Shown in pieces: positions 8,142 to 18,564 of a stretch of 64,000 nt of DNA. The stretch lies in the NCBI GenBank assembly GCA_013388835.1, contig JACAEL010000012.1:25839-89838 (forward strand), given 5' to 3'. Made by a program: the position numbers and the translations under genes. Within the stretch, counting starts at the first letter, position 1, and each line of letters begins with the position of its first letter. Below the pieces are notes generated by a model. The model was not told where the DNA came from, searched no databases, and worked only from the letters and a program-made list of their open reading frames with translations. The DNA is from Candidatus Thorarchaeota archaeon. GTDB taxonomy: Archaea; Asgardarchaeota; Thorarchaeia; Thorarchaeales; Thorarchaeaceae.

Positions 8142-10154
8142 ATGTCAGGACCCGACGAGCTGCAGGACCGCACTATCAACACAATCAGGTTTCTCTCAGC
8201 TGATGCCGTCCAGAAGGCGAACTCAGGCCATCCGGGAATGCCCATGGGGGCAGCTGCTATGGCATACGCGCTGTGGACCAGGCATCTTAGGTTCAATCCC
8301 AGAGACCCGCTGTGGCCAGACCGGGATAGGTTCATTCTCTCGGGTGGACACGGTTCTATGCTGTTGTACGCTCTTCTCTACCTCACAGGATACGATATCA
8401 CTCTCGACGACATAGTCAACTTCCGCCAGTGGAACAGCATCACGCCAGGGCACCCGGAGTTCGGCAAGACTCCCGGAGTAGAGGTGACTACAGGACCACT
8501 AGGACAGGGACTGGGCAACGCAGTCGGCATGGCAATTGCGGAAGCCCATCTCGCCGCGGTCTTCAACAGAGAAGGTCATCGAGTGGTAGACCACTGTACA
8601 TACGCCATGGTCACGGACGGGGACCTCATGGAAGGGATATCTTCAGAGGCCGCATCTTTGGCGGGGCATCTCAGACTGGGAAAGCTGATACTGCTCTATG
8701 ATGACAACAGGATCTCCATTGACGGCAGTACGGAATTGACCTTTACCGAGTCTGTCGCCACACGCTTCGCTGCATTCGGCTGGCATACGGTCACGGTCCC
8801 TGACGGAAATGATGTCGATGCGGTTGACGCGGCAATCACGCAGGCCAAGAACGACCCGCGACCTTCGCTCATACTCTGCAGGACACACATAGGATACGGT
8901 CTGCCAACGAAACAGGACACGGCAGCCTGTCACGGCGCACCCGCTGGAGAAGAAGAACTGAAAGGCGCCAAACAGCGTCTTGGTTGGCCTACTGACAGAC
9001 CATTCCATGTGCCGGAGGAAGTCCTGAAGCACATGAGAGAGGTGGGAAAGAAGGGACAAGAGCTGGAGAGAAGATGGAGGGCAATGCTGGACGCCTATAG
9101 ACGGGACTATCCAGACCTGGCAAGGGAACTTGAGCGAAGACTCTCCGCGACGCTTCCAGAGGGCTGGCAAGCCGACATCCCGGTGTTTCCGACGGATGCG
9201 AAGGGACTGGCCACAAGAACGGCGTCAGGCAAGGTAATCAATGCCCTTGCACAGAGGCTCACAGAGTTGATTGGAGGGTCGGCGGACCTCACCGAGTCGA
9301 ACCAGACATGGATCAAGACAAGTCGCGCCTTCGGTAGGGACTCGTACGATGGACGAAACATCCACTTTGGAGTACGAGAGCATGCAATGGCAGCGATTGT
9401 CAATGGCTTGGCGGTCCATGGCGGACTCAGACCTTATTGCGCGACGTTCCTGGTCTTTTCCGACTACATGAGACCGTCCATTCGATTGTCTGCACTCTCG
9501 GGCTATCCGTCCATCTGGATATTCACGCATGACAGCATCGGTCTGGGAGAAGACGGTCCCACACACCAGCCCATTGAACATCTGTCATCCCTCCGTGCGA
9601 TACCCAACCTAGTGGTGATTCGACCAGCGGATGCAAATGAGGTGGCATGGTCATGGAGGGTAGCAATCGAGAGGCGGGATGGTCCCACGCTCATAGCCCT
9701 GACACGTCAGAACGTACCCACGCTTGATAGGTCTCTGTACAACGATGCAAAGGGGCTGGTAAGAGGCGCATACATACTCAGGGACTTCGGAAATGGAGAG
9801 CCAAGTCTGATCCTGATTGCGTCTGGCTCAGAAGTCGCATTAGTCGTGAAAGCAGCGGAGCAGCTCTATAAGGAGGGAGTCAACACCAGAGTGGTGTCCA
9901 TGCCCAGCTGGGAGCTGTTTGAGAGACAGGAAGAGGAATACCAAGACAGCGTTCTGCTTCCTCAGGTCACAGCCCGGCTCGCTGTGGAGGCAGGTGTCTC
10001 CCAGGGATGGGAGCGATGGACAGGTGAGCTAGGAGATATCATATCGATAGAGAAGTTCGGCAGCTCGGCACCATTCAATGTGCTGTTTGAGAAGTACGGC
10101 TACAGCGTGGACAGCATAGTACAGCGCGCCCGGGTGCTACTGGACCGCACCTGA
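8142..10154 (+). CDS. tkt: transketolase, full-length bacterial type
   Basis: 670 residues, the normal length of bacterial/eukaryal transketolase. It transfers two-carbon ketol units using thiamine diphosphate in the non-oxidative pentose phosphate pathway. Visible are [10 protein letters not shown], the [15 protein letters not shown] segment, [20 protein letters not shown], the TPP/Mg motif [10 protein letters not shown] ... NRISIDG, the pyrimidine-domain FGVREHAM catalytic glutamate and [12 protein letters not shown]. Many archaea encode transketolase as two separate half-size subunits, so an intact gene suggests acquisition from bacteria. The last 18 bp overlap the convergent gene on the minus strand. 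Confidence 0.95.
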   Translation: MSGPDELQDRTINTIRFLSADAVQKANSGHPGMPMGAAAMAYALWTRHLRFNPRDPLWPDRDRFILSGGHGSMLLYALLYLTGYDITLDDIVNFRQWNSITPGHPEFGKTPGVEVTTGPLGQGLGNAVGMAIAEAHLAAVFNREGHRVVDHCTYAMVTDGDLMEGISSEAASLAGHLRLGKLILLYDDNRISIDGSTELTFTESVATRFAAFGWHTVTVPDGNDVDAVDAAITQAKNDPRPSLILCRTHIGYGLPTKQDTAACHGAPAGEEELKGAKQRLGWPTDRPFHVPEEVLKHMREVGKKGQELERRWRAMLDAYRRDYPDLARELERRLSATLPEGWQADIPVFPTDAKGLATRTASGKVINALAQRLTELIGGSADLTESNQTWIKTSRAFGRDSYDGRNIHFGVREHAMAAIVNGLAVHGGLRPYCATFLVFSDYMRPSIRLSALSGYPSIWIFTHDSIGLGEDGPTHQPIEHLSSLRAIPNLVVIRPADANEVAWSWRVAIERRDGPTLIALTRQNVPTLDRSLYNDAKGLVRGAYILRDFGNGEPSLILIASGSEVALVVKAAEQLYKEGVNTRVVSMPSWELFERQEEEYQDSVLLPQVTARLAVEAGVSQGWERWTGELGDIISIEKFGSSAPFNVLFEKYGYSVDSIVQRARVLLDRT

Positions 10155-10676
10155 GGACATTGGATTGGTGTCTCCGGGCTTGTGCCAAGGCCCCATTTCA
10201 CGAACTCGGAACACAAGATACAGCACAGAGCCGGCGGCTCCGGACCAGAGACATATGGCAGATACAGTCTGCGAACTGATGAGCCCAAGGAACGGATTGC
10301 CGAGGATTGGAAAGAGAGGATTCATCTCCGGGTATAGGAGGGAGTCCAAGAACACATGCATATAGGCTCCAAGCAGCACTGAGAAGAACAGTCTATGGAA
10401 GGATGACACTGAGTGCGGGAGGAGCGTGGATGTTATTGAACTGAGAGGACGCTGCATGAGATAGAGGACCACCGTGGTGACTGTACCAACTGCAGTTGCA
10501 CCTAGATATGTGTGAGCGAGTCCGTGAAGTGGAAGTGGCCAGTTGAGAGTTATCACCAGGAGTGGCTCTACATCGAGAATCACACTGCCAATGAGGAGTC
10601 CGGTCAGGTCAAGCACTGAGAAGAGACAGAGACCAACAAGGAGTCCAGGGCCGAGGTGATATGGAGTGAATGGCAT
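10137..10676 (-). CDS. YdjM/DUF457-like membrane-bound hydrolase family protein
   Basis: 179 residues with four to five membrane helices and conserved acid/histidine positions typical of the YdjM (LexA-binding, metal-dependent hydrolase) family: [11 protein letters not shown] at the N-terminus, [16 protein letters not shown] and [14 protein letters not shown]. Members are integral membrane proteins of uncertain activity. The gene runs convergently to transketolase and overlaps its 3' end by 18 bp. The family call rests on the motif order only. Confidence 0.65.
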   Translation of the reverse strand: MPFTPYHLGPGLLVGLCLFSVLDLTGLLIGSVILDVEPLLVITLNWPLPLHGLAHTYLGATAVGTVTTVVLYLMQRPLSSITSTLLPHSVSSFHRLFFSVLLGAYMHVFLDSLLYPEMNPLFPILGNPFLGLISSQTVSAICLWSGAAGSVLYLVFRVREMGPWHKPGDTNPMSSGAVQ

Positions 10677-10824
10677 TCGAGGATTCCTCAGGCAATTGTG
10701 ATGAGCTGGATCAATCTATGCTATTCGGTCGAAGGATTCTTCAACAGCTCGTCACCATGCACCGCTCAAGCGTGTGGAGCGCAGACCGTAATGAATCGAG
10801 GCGACCTATCGGGATGAGAAGACC

Positions 10825-11799
10825 ATGAATACTGAGAGTACTCAGGAGGCAGGAACAGCTGTGAGACATCATTTGCAGGCAGTCCTAATGGCAGTCTTTG
10901 TCACAGTCCTCTGGTCCTCCTCTTGGGTGATAATCAAGTTCGGTCTGACTGTGATGCCACCGATGGTCTTCTCTGGTCTACGATATACGATTGCATCCAT
11001 CATACTGATGCTGTGGATTGTGAACAACGAGAGTCTGCGTGTTCAAGTCACTGCCAGCAAAGGTAGTCGTTTCTGGGCGATGGTGGTTCTATATGGCATC
11101 GTGTTCGTCGGAGTCACACAGGGCGCTCAATATGTGGGACTCAGGTATCTTCAGGCAGTGACAGTATCAATGCTTCTCAACATGACACCGGTTGTAGTTC
11201 TTGTCATGGGGGCGGTGAAGCTTGGCGAACGGCCATCCGCGCTGCAGATATTGACTGTCCTAATCGCAGTCCTTGGAGTACTAGTCTACTTCTACCCGGT
11301 GGAGATAGACTTCACTGAGACACTAGCAATCGTCGTGGTGGTCATGGGGGTGTTGGCCAACGCAATGTCGTCCGTAATGGGGCGGAAGATTAACGAGAAG
11401 CGCACCGTATCGCCCACTGTCGTGACAGGAGTCAGCATGCTTGTGGGAGGACCGTTGTTGCTCCTAGTAGGGCTTGCGACTGAAGGAACTATCACGCTGA
11501 GTCCGTATTCATGGACTGCCGTGCTCTGGCTGGCGGTTGCCAATACTGCAATTGCATTTAGTATATGGAACCGGGCGATGCAAGCTCTGAGGGCCGTAGA
11601 CATCGCAATGATAAACAGCATGATGCTCCCACAGATTGCCGTTCTCTCAGTGATATTCCTAGGAGAGTGGCCTGACGTGGCTGAGTGGATAGGGCTTGGC
11701 GTCTTGGCAATAAGTGTCCTTGTGCTTCAACTCAGTCAAGCAAGGAAACTCAGTAGTTCACTCACAGATGGCACGATTCATAAGGAGGATATACACTAG
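10825..11799 (+). CDS. DMT-superfamily (EamA) transporter
   Basis: 324 residues with ten predicted membrane helices arranged as two EamA repeats. The first repeat starts with LWSSSWVIIKFGL, and the second contains ANAMSSVMGRKINEK and AFSIWNRAMQALRAV. EamA transporters export or import small metabolites such as amino acids; the substrate cannot be inferred. It is followed within 40 bp by the ferritin gene on the same strand, but no functional link is evident. Confidence 0.9.
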   Translation: MNTESTQEAGTAVRHHLQAVLMAVFVTVLWSSSWVIIKFGLTVMPPMVFSGLRYTIASIILMLWIVNNESLRVQVTASKGSRFWAMVVLYGIVFVGVTQGAQYVGLRYLQAVTVSMLLNMTPVVVLVMGAVKLGERPSALQILTVLIAVLGVLVYFYPVEIDFTETLAIVVVVMGVLANAMSSVMGRKINEKRTVSPTVVTGVSMLVGGPLLLLVGLATEGTITLSPYSWTAVLWLAVANTAIAFSIWNRAMQALRAVDIAMINSMMLPQIAVLSVIFLGEWPDVAEWIGLGVLAISVLVLQLSQARKLSSSLTDGTIHKEDIH

Positions 11800-11834
11800 G
11801 ACACACACCACATAGAGGAGAAGTGATACGACAC

Positions 11835-12251
11835 ATGGCGTCACAGGAACTCATAGAGATGCTCAACAGAGCGGTGTCCATGGAACTTCAGGTCAGCATT
11901 CAGTACATGTGGCAGCATGTCAAGGTGTACGGCTTCAATCACATTCCGATTGCAGAAGAGCTCAGAAAGATTGCAATCGAGGAGATGAAACACGCAGAGA
12001 GCATATCCGAGCGCATCGACTACCTTGGAGGAGACCCCACAACCAAGCCCGCCGAGATAACTCTGGGAAAGAAACCCCGTGAGATGATAGAGATTGACAT
12101 GAAGGCGGAAGAGGGAGCGATTGCATTCTACAAGCAGATCATAGAGAAGGCAATGCATGAGAAGGACTATGTGACTTGGGAGCTGTTCCAAGACATACTG
12201 AGCGACGAAGAAGACCACCACTATGTCTTTCGCACGCTTCTTGAAGACTGA
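11835..12251 (+). CDS. ferritin/bacterioferritin-like protein
   Basis: 138 residues from the ATG at 11835 (MASQELIEML). A GTG at 11823 is in frame and lies 2 nt after a GAGGAG, so the start is uncertain. Ferroxidase-type ligands are visible: ELQVSIQYMW, EEMKHAESI, EEGAIAFYK and DEEDHHY. The short length and the MELQVSIQY helix fit bacterioferritin- or Dps-like ferritins that store or detoxify iron. With FTR1, superoxide reductase and the ferritin-like protein at 348, it forms an iron/oxidative-stress theme in the window. Confidence 0.88.
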   Translation: MASQELIEMLNRAVSMELQVSIQYMWQHVKVYGFNHIPIAEELRKIAIEEMKHAESISERIDYLGGDPTTKPAEITLGKKPREMIEIDMKAEEGAIAFYKQIIEKAMHEKDYVTWELFQDILSDEEDHHYVFRTLLED

Positions 12252-12360
12252 CACTTCCACCGCCCCACAAGAGATGAAGACGAGACCAGCGAATAGATGA
12301 CAGACCACTCGCCAATGCTTAAGTGTCACGGGACCGATGCGGCCTGTGGTGCTGGCACGA

Positions 12361-14067
12361 ATGAGACGAGATGTGTCTGTGGTCCTAGCAGGAGCAGCAG
12401 GACAGGGTATCGAGACTGTGGGTGGCATGTTGTCCACAGTCCTCAAGGACTCTGGGAACAATGTCTTCACGACCAGAGAGTTCATGTCGCGCATCAGGGG
12501 CGGTACAAACACGCTGCAGGTAAGAGTGTCGTCACACAGGGTTGCAGCGTATTGCCTCAGGACAGACATTGCAGTGCCGCTTGACAGGACGGCCATCCCG
12601 CATCTGGCAAAGTACTCACGGCTTCAGGAATCAACTGCAATAGTCGGAGAAGCGGAGGCGGTTCCGGAGGAGTACCAGAGGCGTGACAGAGTCCACTTGG
12701 TCGAGTTCACACAGATGGCGAGGGAGCTTGGGAGCAAGGTCTACTCCAATACGATAGCTGCAGGAGTCATCCTGACACTGTTCAATGCCGATAGAGATGC
12801 GGGAAGAGCATACTTGACGGAGCGGTTTGCAGCCAAGGGCCCAGAGGTGGTTCAGAAGAATCTGGAGGCCTATGAGAGAGGAGTCATGGTTGGAAAGCGA
12901 CTGACAAGTGAAGGCCTCATTTTTCAGATCGACAGGGAGGAGTCGGTCAAGGAAGAACTGATACTGAGTGGTACCGACGCGGTATCATTGGGCGCGATTG
13001 CAGGCGGATGCAACTTTGTGTCCTCATATCCGATGTCACCATCAACTGGTGTGCTGACATTCTTGGCACAACGGTCGCAGGAGTTCGGGATAGTGGTAGA
13101 CCAAGCTGAGGATGAGATAGCTGCAATCAACAAGGGCATTGGGGCATGGTATGCTGGCGCCAGAGCGATAGTCACAACATCTGGAGGTGGATTTGCCCTG
13201 ATGAACGAAGGACTCAGTCTCGCAGGTATGACCGAGACGCCCATTGTGATACATCTTGCGCAGCGACCCGGACCCGCGACCGGACTGCCCACTAGGACCG
13301 AGCAGGGAGACTTGAAACACTTTCTCAATGCAGGCCATGGGGAGTTTGCCAGAGCCGCCTTTGCACCGGGCACTCTTCATGATGCGTTTCATCTGACGCG
13401 TCGCGCCTTTGATCTCGCGGACAGGTATCAAGTCCCAGTGGCCATCCTCACAGACCAGTTCCTGCTTGACTCCTCATGGAATGTGCCGATGATTGACCTC
13501 TCCGATATGAGTACGGAGAAGCACTTGGTTGAGACCGATGATGCATATCGGAGGTACAGACTGACCCACGACGGGGTGTCTCCCAGAGGGGTGCCAGGCC
13601 ACGGGGCTGGGCTGGTCGTCGTTGACAGTGACGAGCACGATGAGGACGGACACATCACAGAAGACCTTCGTGTCAGGTCAGAGATGGTCAGGAAGAGACT
13701 GCACAGGAAGATGGAACTCCTACGCCGGGACTCGCTACCGCCGGAGGTCTCTGGAGCGAAGAAACCAGATAGACTGATCATAGCATGGGGATCCAACTAT
13801 CACGTCATGCGTGAGGCGCTTGAGATCTCAGGGAGGACAGACACGGGACTGCTACACTTCAGACAGGTCTACCCTCTCCACGAGAGCGTGGCGGGGATGC
13901 TTGGTGATGCAGACGAAGTGATGATAGCAGAGAACAATGCGACCTCGCAGTTCGCGGCGGTCATACATCTTGAGACCGGCGTCAGAGTTCCTGACAGCAA
14001 CAGACTACTGAAGTACGACGGCATGCCATTCTCAGTGGAGGAGGTAGTGGGCTTTCTCAACAGATAG
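12361..14067 (+). CDS. 2-oxoacid:ferredoxin oxidoreductase, fused gamma-alpha subunit
   Basis: 568 residues from ATG 12361 (an in-frame ATG at 12337 is possible). Residues 1-185 are the gamma domain (VVLAGAAGQGIETVG, SRIRGGTNT), and the rest is the alpha pyrimidine-binding domain (SYPMSPSTGVLTFLA, TTSGGGFALMNEGLSLAG, RPGPATGLPTRTEQ). With the next gene it oxidatively decarboxylates a 2-oxoacid to acyl-CoA, reducing ferredoxin. The gamma-alpha fusion is typical of the 2-oxoglutarate/generic two-subunit class; the exact 2-oxoacid is undetermined. A TATA-like TGCTTAAGTG lies at 12316-12325. Confidence 0.92.
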   Translation: MRRDVSVVLAGAAGQGIETVGGMLSTVLKDSGNNVFTTREFMSRIRGGTNTLQVRVSSHRVAAYCLRTDIAVPLDRTAIPHLAKYSRLQESTAIVGEAEAVPEEYQRRDRVHLVEFTQMARELGSKVYSNTIAAGVILTLFNADRDAGRAYLTERFAAKGPEVVQKNLEAYERGVMVGKRLTSEGLIFQIDREESVKEELILSGTDAVSLGAIAGGCNFVSSYPMSPSTGVLTFLAQRSQEFGIVVDQAEDEIAAINKGIGAWYAGARAIVTTSGGGFALMNEGLSLAGMTETPIVIHLAQRPGPATGLPTRTEQGDLKHFLNAGHGEFARAAFAPGTLHDAFHLTRRAFDLADRYQVPVAILTDQFLLDSSWNVPMIDLSDMSTEKHLVETDDAYRRYRLTHDGVSPRGVPGHGAGLVVVDSDEHDEDGHITEDLRVRSEMVRKRLHRKMELLRRDSLPPEVSGAKKPDRLIIAWGSNYHVMREALEISGRTDTGLLHFRQVYPLHESVAGMLGDADEVMIAENNATSQFAAVIHLETGVRVPDSNRLLKYDGMPFSVEEVVGFLNR

Positions 14068-14079
14068 GAGTTGACCGGA

Positions 14080-14967
14080 ATGGAGTCGAAGGAATTTGAC
14101 ATAATGGACCGCGTGAACTACGACATTGCTTGGTGTCCGGGCTGTGGTAACTATCAGATACGTACAGTCATGATGCAGGCACTTGCAGAGCTGGGCCTGA
14201 GACCGCAGGAAGTCGTACTAGTGTCAGGTATTGGTCAGGCTGCAAAGATGCCCCACTACATCAGAGTCAATGTCTTCAATGGCCTTCACGGGAGGTCGTT
14301 GCCACCCGCAGCAGCGATTAAGGCATCCAATCCGCATCTGACCGTGATAGCCGAGAGTGGAGACGGCTGTATGTACGGTGAAGGAGGAAACCATCTGGTT
14401 CACACAATACTGCGTAATCCGGACATAACTGCCATCGTCCACGACAACATGGTCTACGGCCTCACGAAGGGACAGGCGTCTCCTACGAGCAGGAGGGGCA
14501 CACCATCACCCCTCCATCCCGCGGACCGTCAGGGCGTCACAAGCGAGCCCCTCAATCCTCTTGCGCTGGCGATATCGCTCAATGCCTCATTTGTTGCTAG
14601 GGCCTTCATCGGCGACCAAGAACAGACGAAGGACATCCTCAAGAAGGCGATACGGCACCGGGGCTTCGCGCTAGTTGATGTGTTTCAGCCCTGTGTCACC
14701 TACAACAAGGTCAACACCTTCCGATGGTTCAAGGACAACACTTACTATCTGCCCGACTCCTACGACCCCACAGACCGCGTTTCTGCATTCCAGAAGGCGA
14801 TTGAGAGAGAGAGACTGCCACTCGGTGTTCTGTATGTCAGTCCTGACCGACCGACTTTCGAGGAGGAGTCGGGAGTGTATGACACGGACAGGAGGCCTCT
14901 GTTTCAGAGAGAGGTGGACTGGAAGAAGCTGGAAGCCCTGATTTGCTCCATGAAGAGTGCCACATAG
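14080..14967 (+). CDS. 2-oxoacid:ferredoxin oxidoreductase, beta subunit
   Basis: 295 residues. It carries the thiamine-diphosphate-binding domain with the CxxC pair WCPGCGNYQ, the [12 protein letters not shown]g/TPP motif and the segment [11 protein letters not shown]. The third iron-sulfur cysteine is in [13 protein letters not shown], as in KorB/PorB proteins. The ATG at 14080 is chosen over the in-frame TTG at 14071 because GGAG sits at 14067-14070, 9 nt upstream. It starts 12 bp after the alpha gene stop and forms one operon and complex with it. The enzyme lacks its own ferredoxin-domain subunit, as usual for this class. Confidence 0.93.
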   Translation: MESKEFDIMDRVNYDIAWCPGCGNYQIRTVMMQALAELGLRPQEVVLVSGIGQAAKMPHYIRVNVFNGLHGRSLPPAAAIKASNPHLTVIAESGDGCMYGEGGNHLVHTILRNPDITAIVHDNMVYGLTKGQASPTSRRGTPSPLHPADRQGVTSEPLNPLALAISLNASFVARAFIGDQEQTKDILKKAIRHRGFALVDVFQPCVTYNKVNTFRWFKDNTYYLPDSYDPTDRVSAFQKAIERERLPLGVLYVSPDRPTFEEESGVYDTDRRPLFQREVDWKKLEALICSMKSAT

Positions 14968-14990
14968 AAGACTCGTATGGTCCACCGAGG

Positions 14991-15932
14991 TCAACGACGG
15001 AGAGCCAGCAGACCAGACCAGTTCCCCAGTGCTTGGACTGCCTGTTCTCTAATGTGTCCGACTACTCTGCGAGTCCTGTCATCGGTACAGGTGTTGAGTT
15101 CCATGTCACACCTGCGAATGAGGTCACGGAGGTGCTTCGTCGGCTGCTTGGCTCGCTCTCCCCAGTCCCACACACTGCACCAGCGTCTTCCCAGATCTGA
15201 ACCGTAACTTGAAACCGCCTTAGCCCTGTTCTCAGGAGTGACAATCGTTGCAGGATGCAACCAGGGCATGTCGGTCCCGTTGGAGTCGACGCCGAACACC
15301 GCATTTGAGAGAAAGACGCAGATGGGCACCCCGGTCCGCTCCCTGACGCGTCTCAGTCTAATGACTCCAGTGACACCACCGGCAATCGAGTATACTAGGA
15401 TGGCTCTAGTGTCAGGAGCCCGTTCCAGCGTGACACTGATTATCTTCTCAATTGTGCCGCCCGTGGCAATAGTGTCGCCTATGAGGACCAGTGGGCTAGA
15501 TGGCATCGCTTCGAAGTTCTTGTACGCCAGTTCTGTCGCCCAGCCGGTGGGAGTGTGCCTCCTTCTGGCGCCGACGAAGCATCTGTTGGGGGTCTCCCCG
15601 AACACGCTCTCGAATGCCTCAGCAAGTCCGTAGTAGAGCGCCCCTGCCATAGGCACGACTTCTGTGATGGTCTCGACTTTCGAGTCGCGAAAGACCTCGC
15701 AGGTCTCGTAGGCAACACGAAGAAAGTCCACACTGCTCTGGCGAGCTAGCACAGCCAATGAACCTCCAACCAACCAGGGCTCCAATAGAATTCGAAGCGC
15801 GCTCTGCGACTCCAGAATGTAAGTATCAGTTGGAAAGAGACTGCAGTCCACTCTCAGGACACGACATGGCAGGGCCTTGCGGAAGACCATCTCATGAAGC
15901 GTGACTGGTGCACCTATCGGCGACTCGTTCAT
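14991..15932 (-). CDS. phosphoribosyltransferase-fold protein, uracil-PRTase-like
   Basis: 313 residues. The PRPP-binding signature is VLIGDTIATGGT (about residues 165-176), preceded by VVPMAGALYYG and a PTGWATELAYKNFE flap-like region. This matches the type I PRTase fold, closest in pattern to uracil phosphoribosyltransferase, but the protein is about 100 residues longer than UPRTase. The C-terminal 80 residues contain a Trp/Cys-rich segment (RRWCSVWDWGERA). Base specificity cannot be assigned. It converges on the oxidoreductase operon. Confidence 0.7.
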   Translation of the reverse strand: MNESPIGAPVTLHEMVFRKALPCRVLRVDCSLFPTDTYILESQSALRILLEPWLVGGSLAVLARQSSVDFLRVAYETCEVFRDSKVETITEVVPMAGALYYGLAEAFESVFGETPNRCFVGARRRHTPTGWATELAYKNFEAMPSSPLVLIGDTIATGGTIEKIISVTLERAPDTRAILVYSIAGGVTGVIRLRRVRERTGVPICVFLSNAVFGVDSNGTDMPWLHPATIVTPENRAKAVSSYGSDLGRRWCSVWDWGERAKQPTKHLRDLIRRCDMELNTCTDDRTRRVVGHIREQAVQALGNWSGLLALRR

Positions 15933-16179
15933 GTGACGGAGTCTGCCGCCGTGAGACCTTATCTACTTACTCTACATTACAGTCGCACCACATACAAGTC
16001 TGACATCACTGCATGACTCCGGATGCTGCAGACTGAGAATGAGCACTGAATGAGAGGTAATGAGTATAGAGGCACATATTCTCCCTCTGTATAGTCCCAG
16101 CAGGTCACGCCTACACCTGGATACAGTGAGAGTCAATCTGTTAGTCAACGAGTTGCGCGGTCAATAGGAGCGTAGTATA

Positions 16180-16605
16180 GTGACATTCATCGTGAGGCCT
16201 GTCCACGTCGAGAGATGCATCTCATGCTTCTCGTGCGTCTTTGCCTGTTCTCGTCGCACAGGGCACGTCGACTTGGGTCATGCAGCTCTGCGTATCAAGA
16301 CGACACCGCCGCCCATAGCGGGAGGGTCGGGCGGCAACTTTGTCATAGTGATGTGTAGGGCGTGTAAGGAGCCAGTCTGCCTTGGGGCGTGCGAATACGA
16401 TGCGATGAAACCGAGGCCAGGGGGAGGAGTGATCATTAACAGCCAGAAGTGCGTTGGCTGTGGCAAGTGCGCAGATGCATGCCCACTCAGCGCGATATTC
16501 ATCGACTCGGCAAGGCAGAAGGCGGTGGTGTGCGTTCACTGCGGCGAGTGCGTCGAATGGTGCCCACATAAGATTCTGGTCAAGGAGGAGGTGGGCAAGC
16601 AGTGA
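16180..16605 (+). CDS. four-cluster ferredoxin-type electron-transfer protein, partner of AOR
   Basis: 141 residues, GTG start with TAGGAG 9 nt upstream. Sixteen cysteines fall into four groups: CISCFSCVFAC, MCRACKEPVCLGAC, CVGCGKCADACP and CVHCGECVEWCP. This is the arrangement of the HycB/AOR-associated iron-sulfur subunit that takes electrons from the tungsten enzyme. Its stop overlaps the GTG start of the AOR gene (GTGA at 16602-16605), so the two are translationally coupled. Confidence 0.9.
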   Translation: MTFIVRPVHVERCISCFSCVFACSRRTGHVDLGHAALRIKTTPPPIAGGSGGNFVIVMCRACKEPVCLGACEYDAMKPRPGGGVIINSQKCVGCGKCADACPLSAIFIDSARQKAVVCVHCGECVEWCPHKILVKEEVGKQ

Positions 16606-18335
16606 CGGGACGGGTACTCCACATCGACCTCTCGGCTCGGACGAGTCATGTGCAGGACCGAGAGGAGCTGTTCCAGAAGTGGATTGGAGGCGTAGGCGTG
16701 GCCAGCCAGCTCCTACTCGAGAACTGCCCCCCGGGGACCGCATATGCAGACTCCCCAATCATCCTTGCCACAGGGCCATTCAACATGTACTACCCCTGCT
16801 GTGCGAAGACCGTGGCCATGTTCAAGTCACCGCTCACAGGCGACTTGGGAGAGAGCTACGCTGGGGGAAAGCTGAGCATGGGAATGCGGTTGGCAGGACA
16901 TGACGCAGTGATAATCACAGGGAGACTCAGCCAGCCGCACTACCTACTCATTCAAGATGACCATGTCGAGTTTAGAGATGCTCATGCGCTCTGGGGGCTG
17001 TCAGCTCGTGCTACGGGACGCATACTGAAGGAGAAGGCACCGGGAGAGGGAAGACGCAGCATACTCCGCATCGGTGTCGCGGGAGAGAACCAAGTACGGT
17101 ATGCCATGGTAGTAGTGGACACAGTGCGTCACTTTGGGCGACTCGGACTTGGTTGTGTCATGGGCGCCAAGATGCTGAAGGGGATTGTGATCACTGGCAC
17201 GCACAGCTATGTGGTCCCATCGGTAAAGGACTACAGAGAGATGTACAGGCGCGTGTACGACCTTGTACTCAAGACGGGGCGTATGGACAAGTACGACATC
17301 CTCGGCACTTCTAAGAACGTCCTCGCACTGAATGAGCTCCGTGGGCTTCCCACCCGCAACTTCAGCTCTTCTCACTTCGAGGGGGCAGAAGGCATATCCG
17401 GAGAGCGCTTTGCAGACGAGGTGCTGGTCGGCAAGCACTCGTGTGTGCCGTGCCCGATTGGCTGTATCCACATCGGAATGCTTCGAGTCCAGTTTGACCC
17501 GCAGCGTCGTGACTATGGGACCGTCTATGTGCCCTACGACTACGAACCCATCTTCGCACTCGGCTCGAATCTGGGCATAGGTAACACTTCGGACTTGCTC
17601 CAGCTCATCGAGAGAGCTGACATGCTTGGACTCGATGCCATGAGTGTCGGGGGCGTATTGGGCTGGGCGACGGAGGCCTTCAACAAGGGCGTGATCACAG
17701 CAAGAGACCTTGCGGGACTATCACCACGCTGGGGAGATGTAGAGGACTTCCTCAAAATGATGGACTATATCGCTTCACCGCCTAACGAGTTCTACACGGT
17801 CGCTGGTCGAGGTGTGAAGGCACTCGGAGATAGATACGGAGGCAGCGAGTTTGCAGTGCATTTCAATGGCAACGAAGCGGCTGGCTATCACACAGGTCCT
17901 GCCAGTCTGGTTGGGCAACTTGCCGGACTCCGCCACAGTCACCTAGACAATGCAGGCTACAGTCTAGATGAGAAGGCTCTGGCCAGTCCCATGACGCCCA
18001 CACAGATTGGGCAGGCAATTGCAAAGGAGGACAACTGGCGCGCCATACTCAACTCGCTGGTCATATGTCTCTTCGCTCGGCCGGTCTTCACACCGGATGT
18101 CGTGATTGATTCCTTCAGGGCTATTGGCCAAGAGCGGACTCTTGAGGAGCTGAGCAGAGTGGCAGAGTTGACCTTCGAGGCAAGGATGCGGTTCAAGGTG
18201 CAGCAGGGCTTCGACATCAGCAGACTTGAGCCCCCACCACGGCTTCTGGAACGACTGTCACCTCACGGACACATAGACAAGAAGGATGTGACAGAGGCCA
18301 TAGGCGCATGGCAGAAGGCACACAAGATGGCGTAG
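16602..18335 (+). CDS. tungsten-dependent aldehyde:ferredoxin oxidoreductase family protein
   Basis: 577 residues. AOR-family enzymes oxidise aldehydes to acids with a bis-pterin tungsten centre. Visible are the N-terminal domain start GRVLHIDLS, the cofactor-contact region GPFNMYYPCCAKTVAMFKSP with GGKLSMGMRLAGHD, the 4Fe-4S ligands in CVPCPIGC plus a later cysteine (LVICLFARP), and GRVLHIDL-like architecture throughout. The length is slightly below the usual 600-620. It is coupled to the ferredoxin gene by a 4-bp overlap. The natural aldehyde or other substrate is unknown. Confidence 0.92.
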   Translation: MTGRVLHIDLSARTSHVQDREELFQKWIGGVGVASQLLLENCPPGTAYADSPIILATGPFNMYYPCCAKTVAMFKSPLTGDLGESYAGGKLSMGMRLAGHDAVIITGRLSQPHYLLIQDDHVEFRDAHALWGLSARATGRILKEKAPGEGRRSILRIGVAGENQVRYAMVVVDTVRHFGRLGLGCVMGAKMLKGIVITGTHSYVVPSVKDYREMYRRVYDLVLKTGRMDKYDILGTSKNVLALNELRGLPTRNFSSSHFEGAEGISGERFADEVLVGKHSCVPCPIGCIHIGMLRVQFDPQRRDYGTVYVPYDYEPIFALGSNLGIGNTSDLLQLIERADMLGLDAMSVGGVLGWATEAFNKGVITARDLAGLSPRWGDVEDFLKMMDYIASPPNEFYTVAGRGVKALGDRYGGSEFAVHFNGNEAAGYHTGPASLVGQLAGLRHSHLDNAGYSLDEKALASPMTPTQIGQAIAKEDNWRAILNSLVICLFARPVFTPDVVIDSFRAIGQERTLEELSRVAELTFEARMRFKVQQGFDISRLEPPPRLLERLSPHGHIDKKDVTEAIGAWQKAHKMA

Positions 18336-18564
18336 GTGTAACCGAGGTCAGCCTGGGCGTAATGGTCCCGTCAGTGCTGCTCATTCAAGAGGAGAGGAGA
18401 ACAGAATGCGCTCAGAGAGTCCTAAACCACAGCAGGCCACTCGATGTGAGCAGGACTCCGCAGTGAAGCAGTAACGCTAGTGACTGTTTCCTGTGACGGA
18501 GGGGCCCGTCTACGACACACATGACAATGCTGGAGCCGGTTGTTAGTGGTGTATGTGCAGTTGC

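Noticed and set aside
15933..16179. Possible RNA gene between the PRTase and the ferredoxin
   Set aside because: No tRNA arms, conserved RNA signature or terminator could be found.
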